From contig JAGTXK010000196.1 of NCBI GenBank assembly GCA_019096195.1, forward strand, positions 124,001-188,000: a DNA stretch of 64,000 bases, read 5' to 3'. Below, one piece after another: positions 22,865 through 33,680 of this stretch. Made by a program: the position numbers and the translations under genes. The notes under the pieces are model-generated. The model searched no databases and was not told the origin of the DNA. It saw only the letters and a program-made list of their open reading frames with translations. Numbering within the stretch: the stretch's first letter is position 1; each line of letters opens with the position of its first letter. The stretch comes from Boletus sp. NGJ (lineage: Eukaryota > Basidiomycota > Agaricomycetes > Boletales > Boletaceae).

Positions 22865-24309
22865 GGTGGCGGTTTGGAGCGAAGCCGTGGCAGCTTAGAA
22901 TAGATGCGATGAGGACTTATCAGCGTGGGAAAAGTCACGAGCAAATCATGATCGATATATCTCTGACCTTCCCTGTGTCGTGCACCACCACTATGCCCCA
23001 CCTAGGATAGCCAGACACCAGCTTTGGAGGGCTCATAGATGGAATTAGTGGTGAGTTCAGGTTTATTCATCAGCTATTCTCTCACTAACAGTCTTCTAGT
23101 AGATATATTACTGTTTTTACTACTTGTATCGCATTACAAACCCAGCGCATGTTGTTTAAATGATCTACAAGATTGAAAGGAACTTGCAATGGACAAAAGA
23201 AAGAAACCTAAACCTAATATCTGAAGCGTTGCTAATTAAAGCAATATGCGACAGAGAGAAAGGCAATTTCAAGGCTAGGCGAAACAGGGTACTCTACCGG
23301 CTACTTATATACTACCGATAGTGGCGCACGGACCGTGCTGTGCTATGACGTCGTAGGGTACTGGGTATGACATCACAGGAACAGGAATTGTCAGTGTCCA
23401 ATGGCAAAAGAGAGAAACGATGGAATGAGATGTGCGTGGTATACGCATGTAAGTGAAATGTAGTCCAGAATGCTCTAGGCGTGGCTACATGTGATATATC
23501 TAAAGGGGAACTAATAAATAGGAATGGGAGCGAGAATGAAATGAAAGACTGATGCGTGAGGCATCGCATGGGGTGATCGTTGGATCGGGTATCGAGACGG
23601 GATCATATTGGATGATAGATCGGGTCTTGTCTAGGTCTTGTGATCTGACGTTTGCCTGATCAGTACTTGGGTTAATCTAGCGTGGGCTTGATTAGTACTT
23701 GGTGGCGGTATCGTGGGATAGCGTTGGGAGTGATCTATGGCCTGGGCCAGGGATCGGGGCGAGCGGGGAGTCGGGGGTCTGGAGGCGAGCTTCTGATTAG
23801 TACTTGTGTAGTGTACCGAGCTCTGCGTCAGGTACTGTCTATGGGTGACGTGCGTGTAACGAGCGTATACGTGACAGAGGGGTTTCTGTCATCGTACGGC
23901 GTTGTATCACGTGATGTGGCTACCGAGTGCTGCATCAGGTAGGTCCACAGGGGGTGGCGTAGTTTATAGGTGTGCGGGCCTTGCTTGTGGCTGTGAGGCC
24001 GGGGGTTCAGCCATGAGGCTGCTTGATGTCGTAGTGTAAGGGATATGACGAGTGTACAACTAGTGAGAGTGTACGTGGGTGTGGTCGGTGGTATGGTGTG
24101 TCGTATGAGGGAGGATACGGTGAGTGACTACTCTAGGTGTATGCGTGATAAGGCTAGGGTGGAGGTTGGTTGATAGTAGGCGAGTGTATCGTCTATAGGT
24201 AGTGCGAAAGTGTAGGTAGGGGTGCTAAATAAATAGGTGATATTGTCTGTGATCATTTCAGAGATGTCGAACTCATGCCTAGACACCCAAGGACCTTTTC
24301 CTATCTGAC
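22865..24309. other. Long gene-free stretch with purine/G-biased repeats
   Basis: No gene is supported over about 1.4 kb. The part 23,640-24,240 is G/T-rich on the plus strand with recurring short words: (a)ttagtacttg or atcagtacttg at about 23,660, 23,690 and 23,797, and gtgtacg, gagtgt and cgtgtg many times. This composition is like the subterminal region of CACTA-type elements and it abuts the Plavaka gene, so part of it may belong to that element. Confidence 0.45.
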
Positions 24310-27300
24310 ATGGACAACAACCTCAGTTGTTATGGCTGTGGGAAGACTTTTACCACCCAAAAACACCTCCATGCTCACAAGGCAGTCTGTAAGACAAAGA
24401 AACGGCTTGTACTTGATGTTTTACAGGCCCACAAGTGTCTTTCGAAAGCAAAACGAAAGCATCGAAAGGCAAGGTCACTGAGCCGACATGGTTCACTGGT
24501 ACTCGGGGCACAGGAATCACGTGCATCCCACTCGCCTTCCCCACAGCTCATACAATGTTATAGCCAAGATTTCTTCAAAGATGACATGGACTTGGTACGT
24601 TCACTGTCACACCGTGATTTTCTTACCATTTGCTTACTTTTTACAGGACAATATTGAGGCAGGACCATCTAATCAAGCTGCCAATGAGCCAGTGTCACCC
24701 CGCCCTCTTTTCCAAGATGTTTTGCCGATGTCTGAAACCCCTCCCCCAGTTTTTTTGCGTTCGGGATGGCAAATTCATCTTCCTCAGCATTATACAGACT
24801 ACCTACCCTGTTCTTCAGTTCCTGATGCTTCTCCAGATCTCCCATCTCCATCAGTGCCAGCTTCCTGCCGGACTATCAAATTCAAAACCATTCCCGATGA
24901 GATGGGAGTATTTCGGGTATATCCAAGATATCCTGGTGTTCCCAAACGAGACACTCTTGAAGCTGTCTCTGATGCCTTGACTCTGGAAATGGAATGCGGC
25001 TCACAAACTTCCTTGAGTGTCTTACCCCACGCTGACACACTCTACTCTGCGTTTAGCCATCCCACCGCTGGCCTTTTGATGGCTTGGCAGTACTCTGGAG
25101 GAACGATCAAATCCACTGATGAACTTGATTGTTTATGGATGTATATTCAGGATCCTGCATTCAATCCGACAGTCAACAAGATCTTCAGCCACACTCGAGA
25201 GAAAAAACATATCAAGAAATATCTTGCTGACTCGTCAAATCCCTTCAACACTGCGCATGGATGGCAGCGCTCTTCTGTGAAAATTCCATTACCTCACAAA
25301 CGCAGTAAATACACATCTGAGCAGGATCCAGAGCTTCCTTGGCTAACAGTCGATGGGATCTATCACCATGACATCACCGACATCATCATCTCAGCATTCC
25401 AAAGCAAGACTTTGTCAACATATCATATCTTTCCCTATGAAGAGTATTGGAGACAGTCGAGCGATAGTGAACCACTCCATCTATTTGGCAAGGCCTATTC
25501 CTCCCCGGTATTTATCAAGGCCTATCAAGAAATCCATTCGCTTCCTGGTGATCCCGGAGACAACCTAGAATGTGTTGTTGTCTTGCTCATGCTTTGGTCC
25601 GATGCTACGCAACTCGCTAACTTTGGTGACGCATCTCTCTGGCCAATTTATCTTTATCTTGCCAATAAATCCAAGTATACACATGGAAAGCCAACAGCAA
25701 ATGCATGCTGACATGTTGCCTATATTCCCGGTGTATGTTATCTTAGTATTCTCTTGTCAAACTGTTCACAGTCATTCTATAGCTCCCTAACGACTTTCAA
25801 GATGAATATAGCAAGTACTATGGCAAGTCATCATCAGATGACATGTATACCCACTCCAAGTGTGAATTGATGCACGCGATCTGGAGGCTGCTCCTTAATG
25901 AGCAATTTGTTGATGCGTACAAGAACGGCATTGTGATTAAGTGTTTTGACAGAATCACACGATGGGTCTTTCCTCATTTCTTTACTTACTCAGCTGATTA
26001 TCCAGAAAAGTGAGTACATTTATTTTTATCTTCTATGTCATCTCACCATTCTAGGATTCTACTTGCATGCATCAAATTTCTTGGAAAATGTCCCTGTCCC
26101 CACTGCTTGGTCAGGAAGTCTGATGTCAGTGACATGGGATCTCACGTTGACATGGATACCTGACTCAACAAGACTCGCATCAGCAACAACAAACTAAAAA
26201 ACAAGGTAACAAGAGCCCAGAGATCCATTTTCAAGTATGGAGCGAGTATCAATGGTGTGCATGTGAAGGATACACTTGATGATGAGTCATTGGTACCTAC
26301 CCATGTAACTTGTTCTCTCTATACTCTTCTGAATCAGGTCTTGCTAATGACTATGATTAGAATGCCTTTACTGAGAAAATCTCAGATGAGGCATTTAATT
26401 TTTTTGTACTACTAGTTGTCGACCTCCTACATGAATTTGAATTGGGTGTTTGGAAGGCGATATTCACCCATTTGTTATGTATCCTTTTTGCTGAAGGAGG
26501 GCCTTCAATCAAAAGGCTGAATTACCAGTGGGTCATACTGAATTTCTTTCTTCCACCACTAACGAGTAGTACATTTTCAGATACTGAAGAGTGCCTACTT
26601 TCGGCAGAGGAACCATCTGAAAGTTTGCCAAGAACGCCTCTAGTATGAAGTGTTTGGCAGCACAGGATTTTGAAGACCTCCTTCAGGTTGGTTTTCAAAC
26701 TATTCATCGGTCATTTAGCGCTCATTTGAATGAGAATAGTGTGTGATGCCTTGTTTTGAAGCCCTTCTCCCAGCTCCCCACAACTCACTCGTGCTCAACC
26801 TACTCTTTGACTTGGCAACTTGGCATGGTTACGCCAAGCTTCGACTTCACATGGAGAAGACCCTTGTGTTTTTTGACAAGGCGATTGAATCACTTTGTCA
26901 TTCAGTGGCTAAGTTCCAAGAGATTACTTGCAGTACCTATCAAACAACTGAACTCCCTCAAGAAAGTGCTGCCCATGGTTGTCGCCAAGCTGCACTTGCC
27001 GCAAATCAAGGCATGATTCCAGCTCCAATCAACCTGAGGGCGAAGCTTAAGCATCTGAATCTTACAACTTACAAGTACCATGCTCTCGCTGACTATCCAG
27101 ATACGATCAGGCGATATGGAACAACCAATAGCTATACAACTCAGCTCGTAAGTGTATTTTCTCTTAATGGGACTTTTCTCATGATATTCTCACAGGGTGA
27201 GCTTGAACACCGCAAACTCAAATGGCAGTATCCATGGTCAGGCAAGAAGAGAGTTTCCATGGTTTCTAGTATTGCTAGACAAGAAGCCATCAAGCGGTTC

Positions 27301-28560
27301 ATATGGAAGCTGAATGATGCACGTCAAGAGCTTGCTAGTGCCTGCGACAAAACACCAAAGCGGCATATGTGCATTTCCCCCTCCGAGCACCATCATATTG
27401 CCGAGTCGTCCCGTACATCTGACAGTCTCATTGCTTGGCTCGCAGAACGTCGAGATGACCCAGCATTCGATGTAGATTATTTCAACTTCATTTCCAAGCT
27501 TCAATGAACTGACTAGACTTAGAATTTTCTCCCCCGTCTCCAGGACCATCTCTTTGCTCGTGTCTGCAACTTGGAGTATGATGGCGATGAACATGACTTT
27601 TCAGACAAAGACCGGCTTTGCATCAACATCAAGGACAGCCGTATCTATTTCCACAGTATTCTATCTATCAACTACACGACCTACGACCTACGACGTGAAC
27701 AAGACACTGTCAACCCACTTACACGTGCTGACATCATGGTTTTGTCACACGAAAATGAGAGAAATCATCCCTACTGGTATGCTTGTGTTGTTCATATCTT
27801 CCATGTACTCGTGCAAGTACACGAGAATGCGCATTCTGGCTTCTCGCCACCAGTGCGGATGGACGTTCTCTTTGTCCGTTGGTTTGGCTGCGACCTAAAT
27901 TACCCATCGGGATGGAGCCAAAAACGGCTCCATCGACTCCAGTATTTTAACTGCCATGATAGCTCCACAGACGCATTCGGCTTCGTTGACCCTAAGAATG
28001 TCATCCGAGGAGTCCATCTTATACCAGGATTCGCATTTGGTACAACAAATGAACTACTTGGGCCCTCGAAAGCTCGTCGGAAATTGGATGGTGCACCAGG
28101 TGGGTATCACGACTGGATGTATTATTTTGTTAATATGTAAGTTTCTCTATCTACGAAAACAACGTACGACTAATTGCGATGACTCAGGTTTGTCGACCGT
28201 GATATATTTATGCGGTTCCGAGGCGGCGGAGTGGGACACAAAGCCACTCGTGATTGGGACACATTTTTGGAAGATGACCATGATGAGAGAATGAGTGAGA
28301 GAGAGGGAGGAGATGTCGAGGAGGTTCCGAGAGAAGATGAGGGCACTGAGGGAGAACGGGATCAGCAAGAGGAAGACGAGGACGACGAGGACGAGGGCCT
28401 ACATTGGGCTGCCGTGATGTTAGGGGGGGATAGTGAAGATGATGCTGAGGGAGATGGAGCCGAGTCGGAGGAGGAGACTGTTGGCGAAGGTGCAAATGAC
28501 GACTGGGAGACAGAGGGGTGGGATGATCTCTATGGCGAGTATGGATATGGCGGATTTTGA
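24310..28560 (+). mobile_element. Plavaka (CACTA/EnSpm-like) DNA transposon, nearly full length but inactive
   Basis: Plavaka transposases are the CACTA-type family of Agaricomycetes. The first exon (24310-24594) starts MDNNLSCYGCGKTFTTQKHL, a C2H2-type zinc finger. After intron 24595-24646 come PDEMGVFRVYPRYPG, ELPWLTVDGIYHHDITD, YHIFPYEEYWRQSS, LHLFGKAYSSPVFIKAYQEI, and LENVV-like NLECVVVLLMLWSDATQLAN, followed by FGDASLWPIYLYLANKSKYT. Next are LPNDFQDEYSKYYG, HAIWRLLLNEQFVDAYKNGI, FFTYSADYPEK, the CPCPHCL zinc-like motif, DLLHEFELGVWK, EHRKLKWQYPWSGKK and VNYTTYD-like INYTTYDLRREQD. The C-terminus is very acidic and ends YGYGGF at 28560. In-frame TGA codons occur at 25709, 26161 and 26585, each at a place where the family usually has a coding residue, and one intron near 27,507 lacks a clear GT donor. 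No terminal inverted repeats could be fixed. Confidence 0.9.
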
Positions 28561-28886
28561 TCAGCATTGCATAGGGACATACTAGAATATGTTGCAGTCA
28601 CCACTGACATCGTTCCGATCGCAGCTCGCAGCAGACCGACTGAGGACGAGACGACGAAAAATATACTGCTGCGATTTCCTCTGATGACGTGTACCAGGTA
28701 ATGCTGTCCTGTTTAGGTCAGCCGGCGGCAGCACTCCTTGTTTGGCCATGTTATGTTTCTGCAATTTTTGTGATGAATATTACCTTGCTTGCACGACCAT
28801 CCCATCGCACACGTGATCGAAAACAACATGGACAAATAATGTTCACACGTGATCTTTAGGCTGGTCGATAGAACGCACTCAAGTGA
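28561..28886. other. Spacer with a paired CACACGTGATC motif
   Basis: No gene is supported. The 11-base word cacacgtgatc occurs twice in direct orientation (28808-28818 and 28844-28854). It contains the E-box core CACGTG. It lies just beyond the 3' end of the Helitron helicase fragment and could be part of that element's end or a regulatory pair. Confidence 0.45.
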
Positions 28887-29724
28887 TCAATATTCTCTGT
28901 TTCGTTCGACTGCACTTGTCATACATGTTTGCGAGTGTGAATTGATGCCTGCGTCTTTCAGCGTCTGCCACCATGAAAAACTCGCTTCGTTCATTCGCGA
29001 CAATCGGTCATCCTCGGCTGTCAATTCGGGAAGATGAGGTGATGTTAAAGCTTTTTCATCGAAATCGCGCAGAAGTCGTATTGTCTCTCGTCCGGAACTT
29101 CTGGAGAGAGCAACGTATAGGTTGAACAAACTTAATTTACCGGTGGGTGGAGGTGCGAGATCGAGAATGACAGCCGGGATCGTTTGACCTTGAGCGCGAT
29201 AGTCTGTGAGGGCGTACGCGGCGGTTATTGGCAATTGCGTTTGCGTGATTGTTCGTATGATCTTTTTTGAGTTTTCGTGCAGATTGAGACGGACGGTTTT
29301 CTTGATAGGGACGGATTGGAATGATTGTCTCAGGTTCCACACCGAAACGAGGTGCAAGCGAGTGTTGTTGTTTGACAAGGACGAAAGCGGGAGGATGAAG
29401 TAGGTCAACGACTCTGTGCGTCCGAGAAGGTGGCGGTTCCGCTTGATTTAAGACGATATCGACGACAGTACCGCGGGCTCCGTTCGTTATGTCTAGCTCC
29501 GTGTGGATGTTTTGAGTGATGAGGACTGGCATGCCTATGGCGAGTTCTAGTATTTCTGGAAGTTCAATATGATCTGGATTTGAGGAACAACTGCGAACAT
29601 GCATTGCATGCACTTCAGCAGCACTCAACGATCGTCGAGCGGTCCCATGTTCGGCTGGAATAACGAATATCTGGGAATTTGTTACTTTGCACATCACTAA
29701 TTTTTGGCTTCGCCCCTGTGTCAC
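28887..29724 (-). mobile_element. Helitron: C-terminal fragment of the Pif1-like helicase
   Basis: Helitrons are rolling-circle DNA transposons whose Rep-helicase protein ends with a Pif1-type helicase. The minus strand from 29,724 reads VHAMHVRSCSSNPDHIELPE, AIGMPVLITQNIHTELDITN and GARGTVVDIVLNQAEPPP, the segment before the last helicase motifs, then RFGVEPETIIPIRP. Near 29,310 the frame shifts, and the new frame gives LPITAAYALTDYRAQGQTIP and FNLYVALSRSSGRETIRLLR, which are helicase motifs V and VI, and ends shortly after MNEASFSWWQTL. The Rep nuclease and the Walker A region are absent, so this is a 5'-truncated remnant of about 280 codons with one frameshift. Confidence 0.85.
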
Positions 29725-30336
29725 GGGATCGAAGGTCGTGGCTTATAATCAAGCGTTGTACATGATTACAGTAAAATGTAACGGTGAATGCCTAGGTACA
29801 TCCTCTCAGTTACATCCTATACCAAGCAAGGTATCTGCCGACGCAGTCGGCACTCCCCAGTCGCGAATGGGTCTCATGCGGACCGTTCACGTGACTCTGA
29901 ACCGAGTTAGGAGGGACCTGTAGCAAAGATGGGTCTCCCACGAGCACTCACAAGTCCTTGGCAAGACTACCTCTGGAAACAAGGCGAAGTTGACTCTGAT
30001 GGTTGCAGCGAGGCACCTAGCTCGAGCCTGGTAAGCATGCCGAGGTGGTAAAAATTACAAAACCGGCAGTCCATCGACGTCCATCCCTCGCCGAGTCTCG
30101 GGTCGCCAATCTCCTGTTATGTCCGTCGGAATACGGGGACTCAGTTTCAAGCTTGTGGGATGTCCTCGGGGACTTCCGAATGTGCTATGCTGAAACACAT
30201 TACAGCGTGCTCAGTCGATCATGATGAAACTTCGTGCTGTGAAGCAGAGGACCACGACACGTAGGCCCTGTTTTCTCGTATCTCAATTTTACCTACTGTA
30301 CCTTCTCCGTCCAGATATCACCGCGCTTTGTAGGCC
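29725..30336. other. Spacer and promoter region of the first DUF6533 gene
   Basis: No gene is supported. The 3' part (about 30,120-30,336) resembles the regions upstream of 32,895 and 36,246 in containing the words gatgtcct, acttccgaatgt and cctgaaac, so it is a diverged copy of the same promoter block. Confidence 0.45.
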
Positions 30337-32133
30337 ATGTCTTTCGATCTGACGCACATCCTGAAACTGCTTCAACAAGATAATTACGTTTCAAGTAAGC
30401 CTAGTCACAGTTGTGGTCCATAGTTGCACTTATCTCGGAGTCGACACAGTCGTAATGATCACTGTTGTCGGCTATGATTATAGTTGAGTGACGCAAAATT
30501 TGTGGTGACACACAAGTTTAAGTTTTCACATATGAATAACTATTCCTGGCAGTCCTCACCCTTGGTGAAGAGGTATTTGTGTTGTTTGCTTAGCTATCTC
30601 TTCACTCGTAGCTAACAACCTGCAAAGATAGAGTATGTTTGGGTTAGTTGTCGAAGCCTTTCGAGTAATTCTATATTCAATCTGATTTTGATCGTGTTGC
30701 GACAGTGCAGGCGCTGGACCTGGGTCTCGACGCTGTTCATTGTCGTGCGTTGAAGGCCTTGCAGAGCCCAGTTTTACGTATTTTCTGACTGTTTCAACAG
30801 ATCCGCTATCTTGGTCTTTGTGCCGTTTTGTAGGTTTATGTCCACCACATTACACTGTATATAACATGATTAACGTTGAATTCATGAACAAGCCTCGGAT
30901 TTTTCGGTATGTTCAAGAATGGAAATTGACAATGGCTGCGCTGACAAACACACGCAGTCAACAGTACCTTTCTTCCCGGCTCTCTCGTGATTAGCCTTTC
31001 TCCTGTGCACTACCTGATCAATTGCTAACAAGAATCCCCGTTATGATAGATGTGCTCATTTGCGTTCTTCTGTAATCCTATGTTACTAACGGTTGTATAG
31101 GTGTAAGCGTATTCATCCATAGCCCTTCGTGATCCTTGAATGAGACCTGCATACCTTCAAGGCACTATAGTTTTTTTTCTGTGTAGCTGTATGATCACAG
31201 TATTCATTGCCGCTGCAGATTGTCAGTTCCCATGCTTTCTCATTCATCTCCATCCATCTTGACGTCAGTTGCAGTTTTGATGCTTCTGCGTGTTTATGCA
31301 ATGTGGCGTCAATCTAAGTTGATCATTGGCATCCTCCTCCTGGTTTACGTGCCTACATTCATCGCTCGGCTCGTTAATATAGGCATGTTCAATGCCTACG
31401 ACATAGGTATGTCGTGTAATCGAAATCACAAGTACTTTTCTGAGTAAATGACTACTCTTCCTCTCCTGCTTCCTTCAGTTACAGAGGCCCAAGTGGGTGA
31501 CCTCACGCTTTGCACTTATACATATAATACAGTCGCTATGAGGGTTTCTCTCATTCTCGCATGCACTCTGGGTTTTCTACTATTCGTTCTCGTCCTCATC
31601 CCTGTGTTAACGGATATGCGTGCGATGTACATGGTGACGAAGCAATTCCAACTCAACCGGTACATGAAGCTGCTCGTGAGAGAGGGGATCGTTTATTTTT
31701 CTGTGTAGGTCTCTCTATTATCATGGTTTGGTTTTGTGTATCCTCTCATTCATCTTCACCTTCCATCTCGTTATGTTCCCAAGCTGCCCCGCACGAAAAC
31801 GAGTCACTCACATTTTTGTTTCCTTGAATAAGGACTTTAATCTTCTTTCTTACCAACGCGGTAAACGCGGCGACTCCGACTTCGCCTGAGTGGCAACTCA
31901 TGCTCGTCATGGTTAATCTTATAACCATGGTTCCAGTCATGCCGCGTTTTATCTTGAACATTCGCGAAATGTATGGGCGAGAGATGCAAGGCATGGACAC
32001 TGCGTTTGGTCTGCCGTCACATCCCAATTCACGTCCGATGGTGTTCAGAGAAGGCGAGAGGAGTTGGTTGGTGCCGGGGGCGCAGAGTGACGGAGAGATA
32101 CAACTTGAGGTGTTCCACGTCAATAGGCGTTAG
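30337..32133 (+). CDS. DUF6533-family membrane protein, copy A
   Basis: DUF6533 proteins are seven-helix-like membrane proteins expanded in Agaricomycetes; their ligands are unknown. The ATG at 30337 gives MSFDLTHILKLLQQDNYVS, and exon joining gives YLGVDTVVMITVVGYDYILT, then LGEEIEYVW and CRRWTWVSTLFIV, the domain signature. RYLGLCAVL follows. Later come AVLMLLRVYAMWRQSKLIIG with ILLLVYVPTFIARLVNIG, ACTLGFLLFVLVLIPVLTDM, and YMVTKQFQLNRYMKLLVREG followed by IVYFSV. The last exons give MVPVMPRFILNIREMYGREM and QGMDTAFG, ending at 32131-32133. More than eight small exons are present; all joined pieces keep frame. I regard it as potentially functional. Confidence 0.72.
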
Positions 32134-32399
32134 CTGGATCACAAAGAAATGATATGGTACATCACGTCAGATACAAAGTGCTATCATGTTAAACGCATCT
32201 CTCTGGCGAGCGTCATGACCGTTAAGGAGCGTGCTAAGCCGTGCGGTGCCAATAAGTGGATTTTCGTCCGAGACATTTGTCATGACGGGGGATTCCCACC
32301 TGAGAAACCCACCCCGTGCCCCGTGGGCTGTCATGGGGCACGAGGCTTTTCGCGATGATTCGTTAGGCGAAAAAAGTTCTTACCCGACGCAGACCAAGA

Positions 32400-33680
32400 G
32401 GCGGTTGCTGAGCGATGTTCGGGCGTCCCCCCTCTCAGTCGCCAAGCCCCTTTTGAGATTTAACTTGCCCGAAATTTTTTTTGTATACTCAAATGATTCA
32501 GCTATATATGTACGGGTTGTAAAGGGTACGCATGCAAAATCCCTGCAAACCGTATCTGGAAATACAAAACCGATGGTTGTTAGGGAGTTTACAAGGTAAA
32601 AGTAGTCGACTGTACTTCAAGGTACCTCGATTTCACCTCCAAGTCGGTGCCTTCGGCAAAAATGTCCTCAGGGATGTCCGATTGTGATGTCCTGAAACAT
32701 TTACAGGTTGCCCAAGCGGTAGTCCCGACTCCCCAGCGCGATATACTGTAAAACGACAGCGTCAATTGAAGCTGGAACAGAGTTAAATGTCATGTGTCGT
32801 ATACGCCAGGCGACCATGACATAATCTCCTCGTCTTTTAACTTTTAAAGCCTACTCTACATTTTTCGTTCAGACAGTGTCCCACTTCGCACCCAATGTCT
32901 TCCGATCTGTTGCATCTCTTGATTCATAACATTCCGAGACTACCCCGCACGAAAACGAGTCAGATGATTTTTTCGGATTTTAATCTTCTATTTTTCCACC
33001 GCGGCAAACACGACAAATCCGACTTCGCCTGCCTGGCAAGTTGTGGCAACTCATGCTCCCCGCGGTTGATCTCGTAACCATGGTTCCGACGATGCCTCGG
33101 AATATTCGCGAGATGCATGGCCGCTTGCTAGACATCGACTCTGCGTTTGGTCTGTCGACACATCCAATCGCAAGTCGGAATGCAGGGGTGTCTGTGGTCG
33201 TGTTTGTAGGAGGTACGAGGGATATGGAGCTGCTGGATGTGCAAGACGAAGTCATACAACTTATTCCTGGCTGGTGAGCGTCCGTGGTGACGGCTAGGTA
33301 GTTGGGTATCTATGTGTAGCCCAGTCGGACTATCTTGTACGGGGACTCTCTGCAGCACGCGCGTATATCACAAAGACATGTGTACATTATCAGATACAAA
33401 GGACTCTTATGTCGTACAAACGTCTTTCACCGAAGGACGGTCAGGGAGGCCTCTTCTCACCCTTTCGACCAGAGCTCGTACGCGAGCGGTAAATGCTCAG
33501 GGGCAAATTTGTCAAGCGTCATTACATTTCTCAGAGTGGGGGTATCGGAGGGAGGAGGGGTCGCAAGACGGCTGGCTATGTCGCGTAAACGTTCACCATC
33601 TCGAGCCAACAGCCTGGGACGTCGGTCGAGTACCGTAACATTGGGCGGTCTGGAGCGCGAAGCGCGACCGTAGAGCCGAG
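32400..33680. repeat. DUF6533 duplication block, shortened copy
   Basis: This block matches 35640-38450 in its first 500 bases (promoter with gtgtcgtatacgccagg, gatgtcctgaaacattt) and its last 400 bases (cccagtcggactatcttgta, then ctcgagcc, gacgtcggtcgagt). The middle, most of the gene, is deleted. The same 3' flank appears a third time, inverted, at 45400-45660. Confidence 0.85.
32895..33277 (+). pseudogene. DUF6533 gene remnant with an internal deletion
   Basis: The first exon starts ATGTCTTCCGATCTGTTGCA as in copy B, but after about ten codons (near 32,925) the sequence jumps to the region just before the last exons (cttcgcctgcctggcaa). About 1.3 kb with all the membrane exons of copy B has been lost. 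The last exons still read MVPTMPRNIREMHGRLLDID, SAFGLSTHPIASRNAG and end at 33277. The promoter is retained, so a short transcript is possible, but no membrane protein can result. Confidence 0.8.

Noticed and set aside
28561-28886. Right terminal inverted repeat of the Plavaka element
   Set aside because: No sequence here is a convincing reverse complement of the stretch upstream of 24,310.
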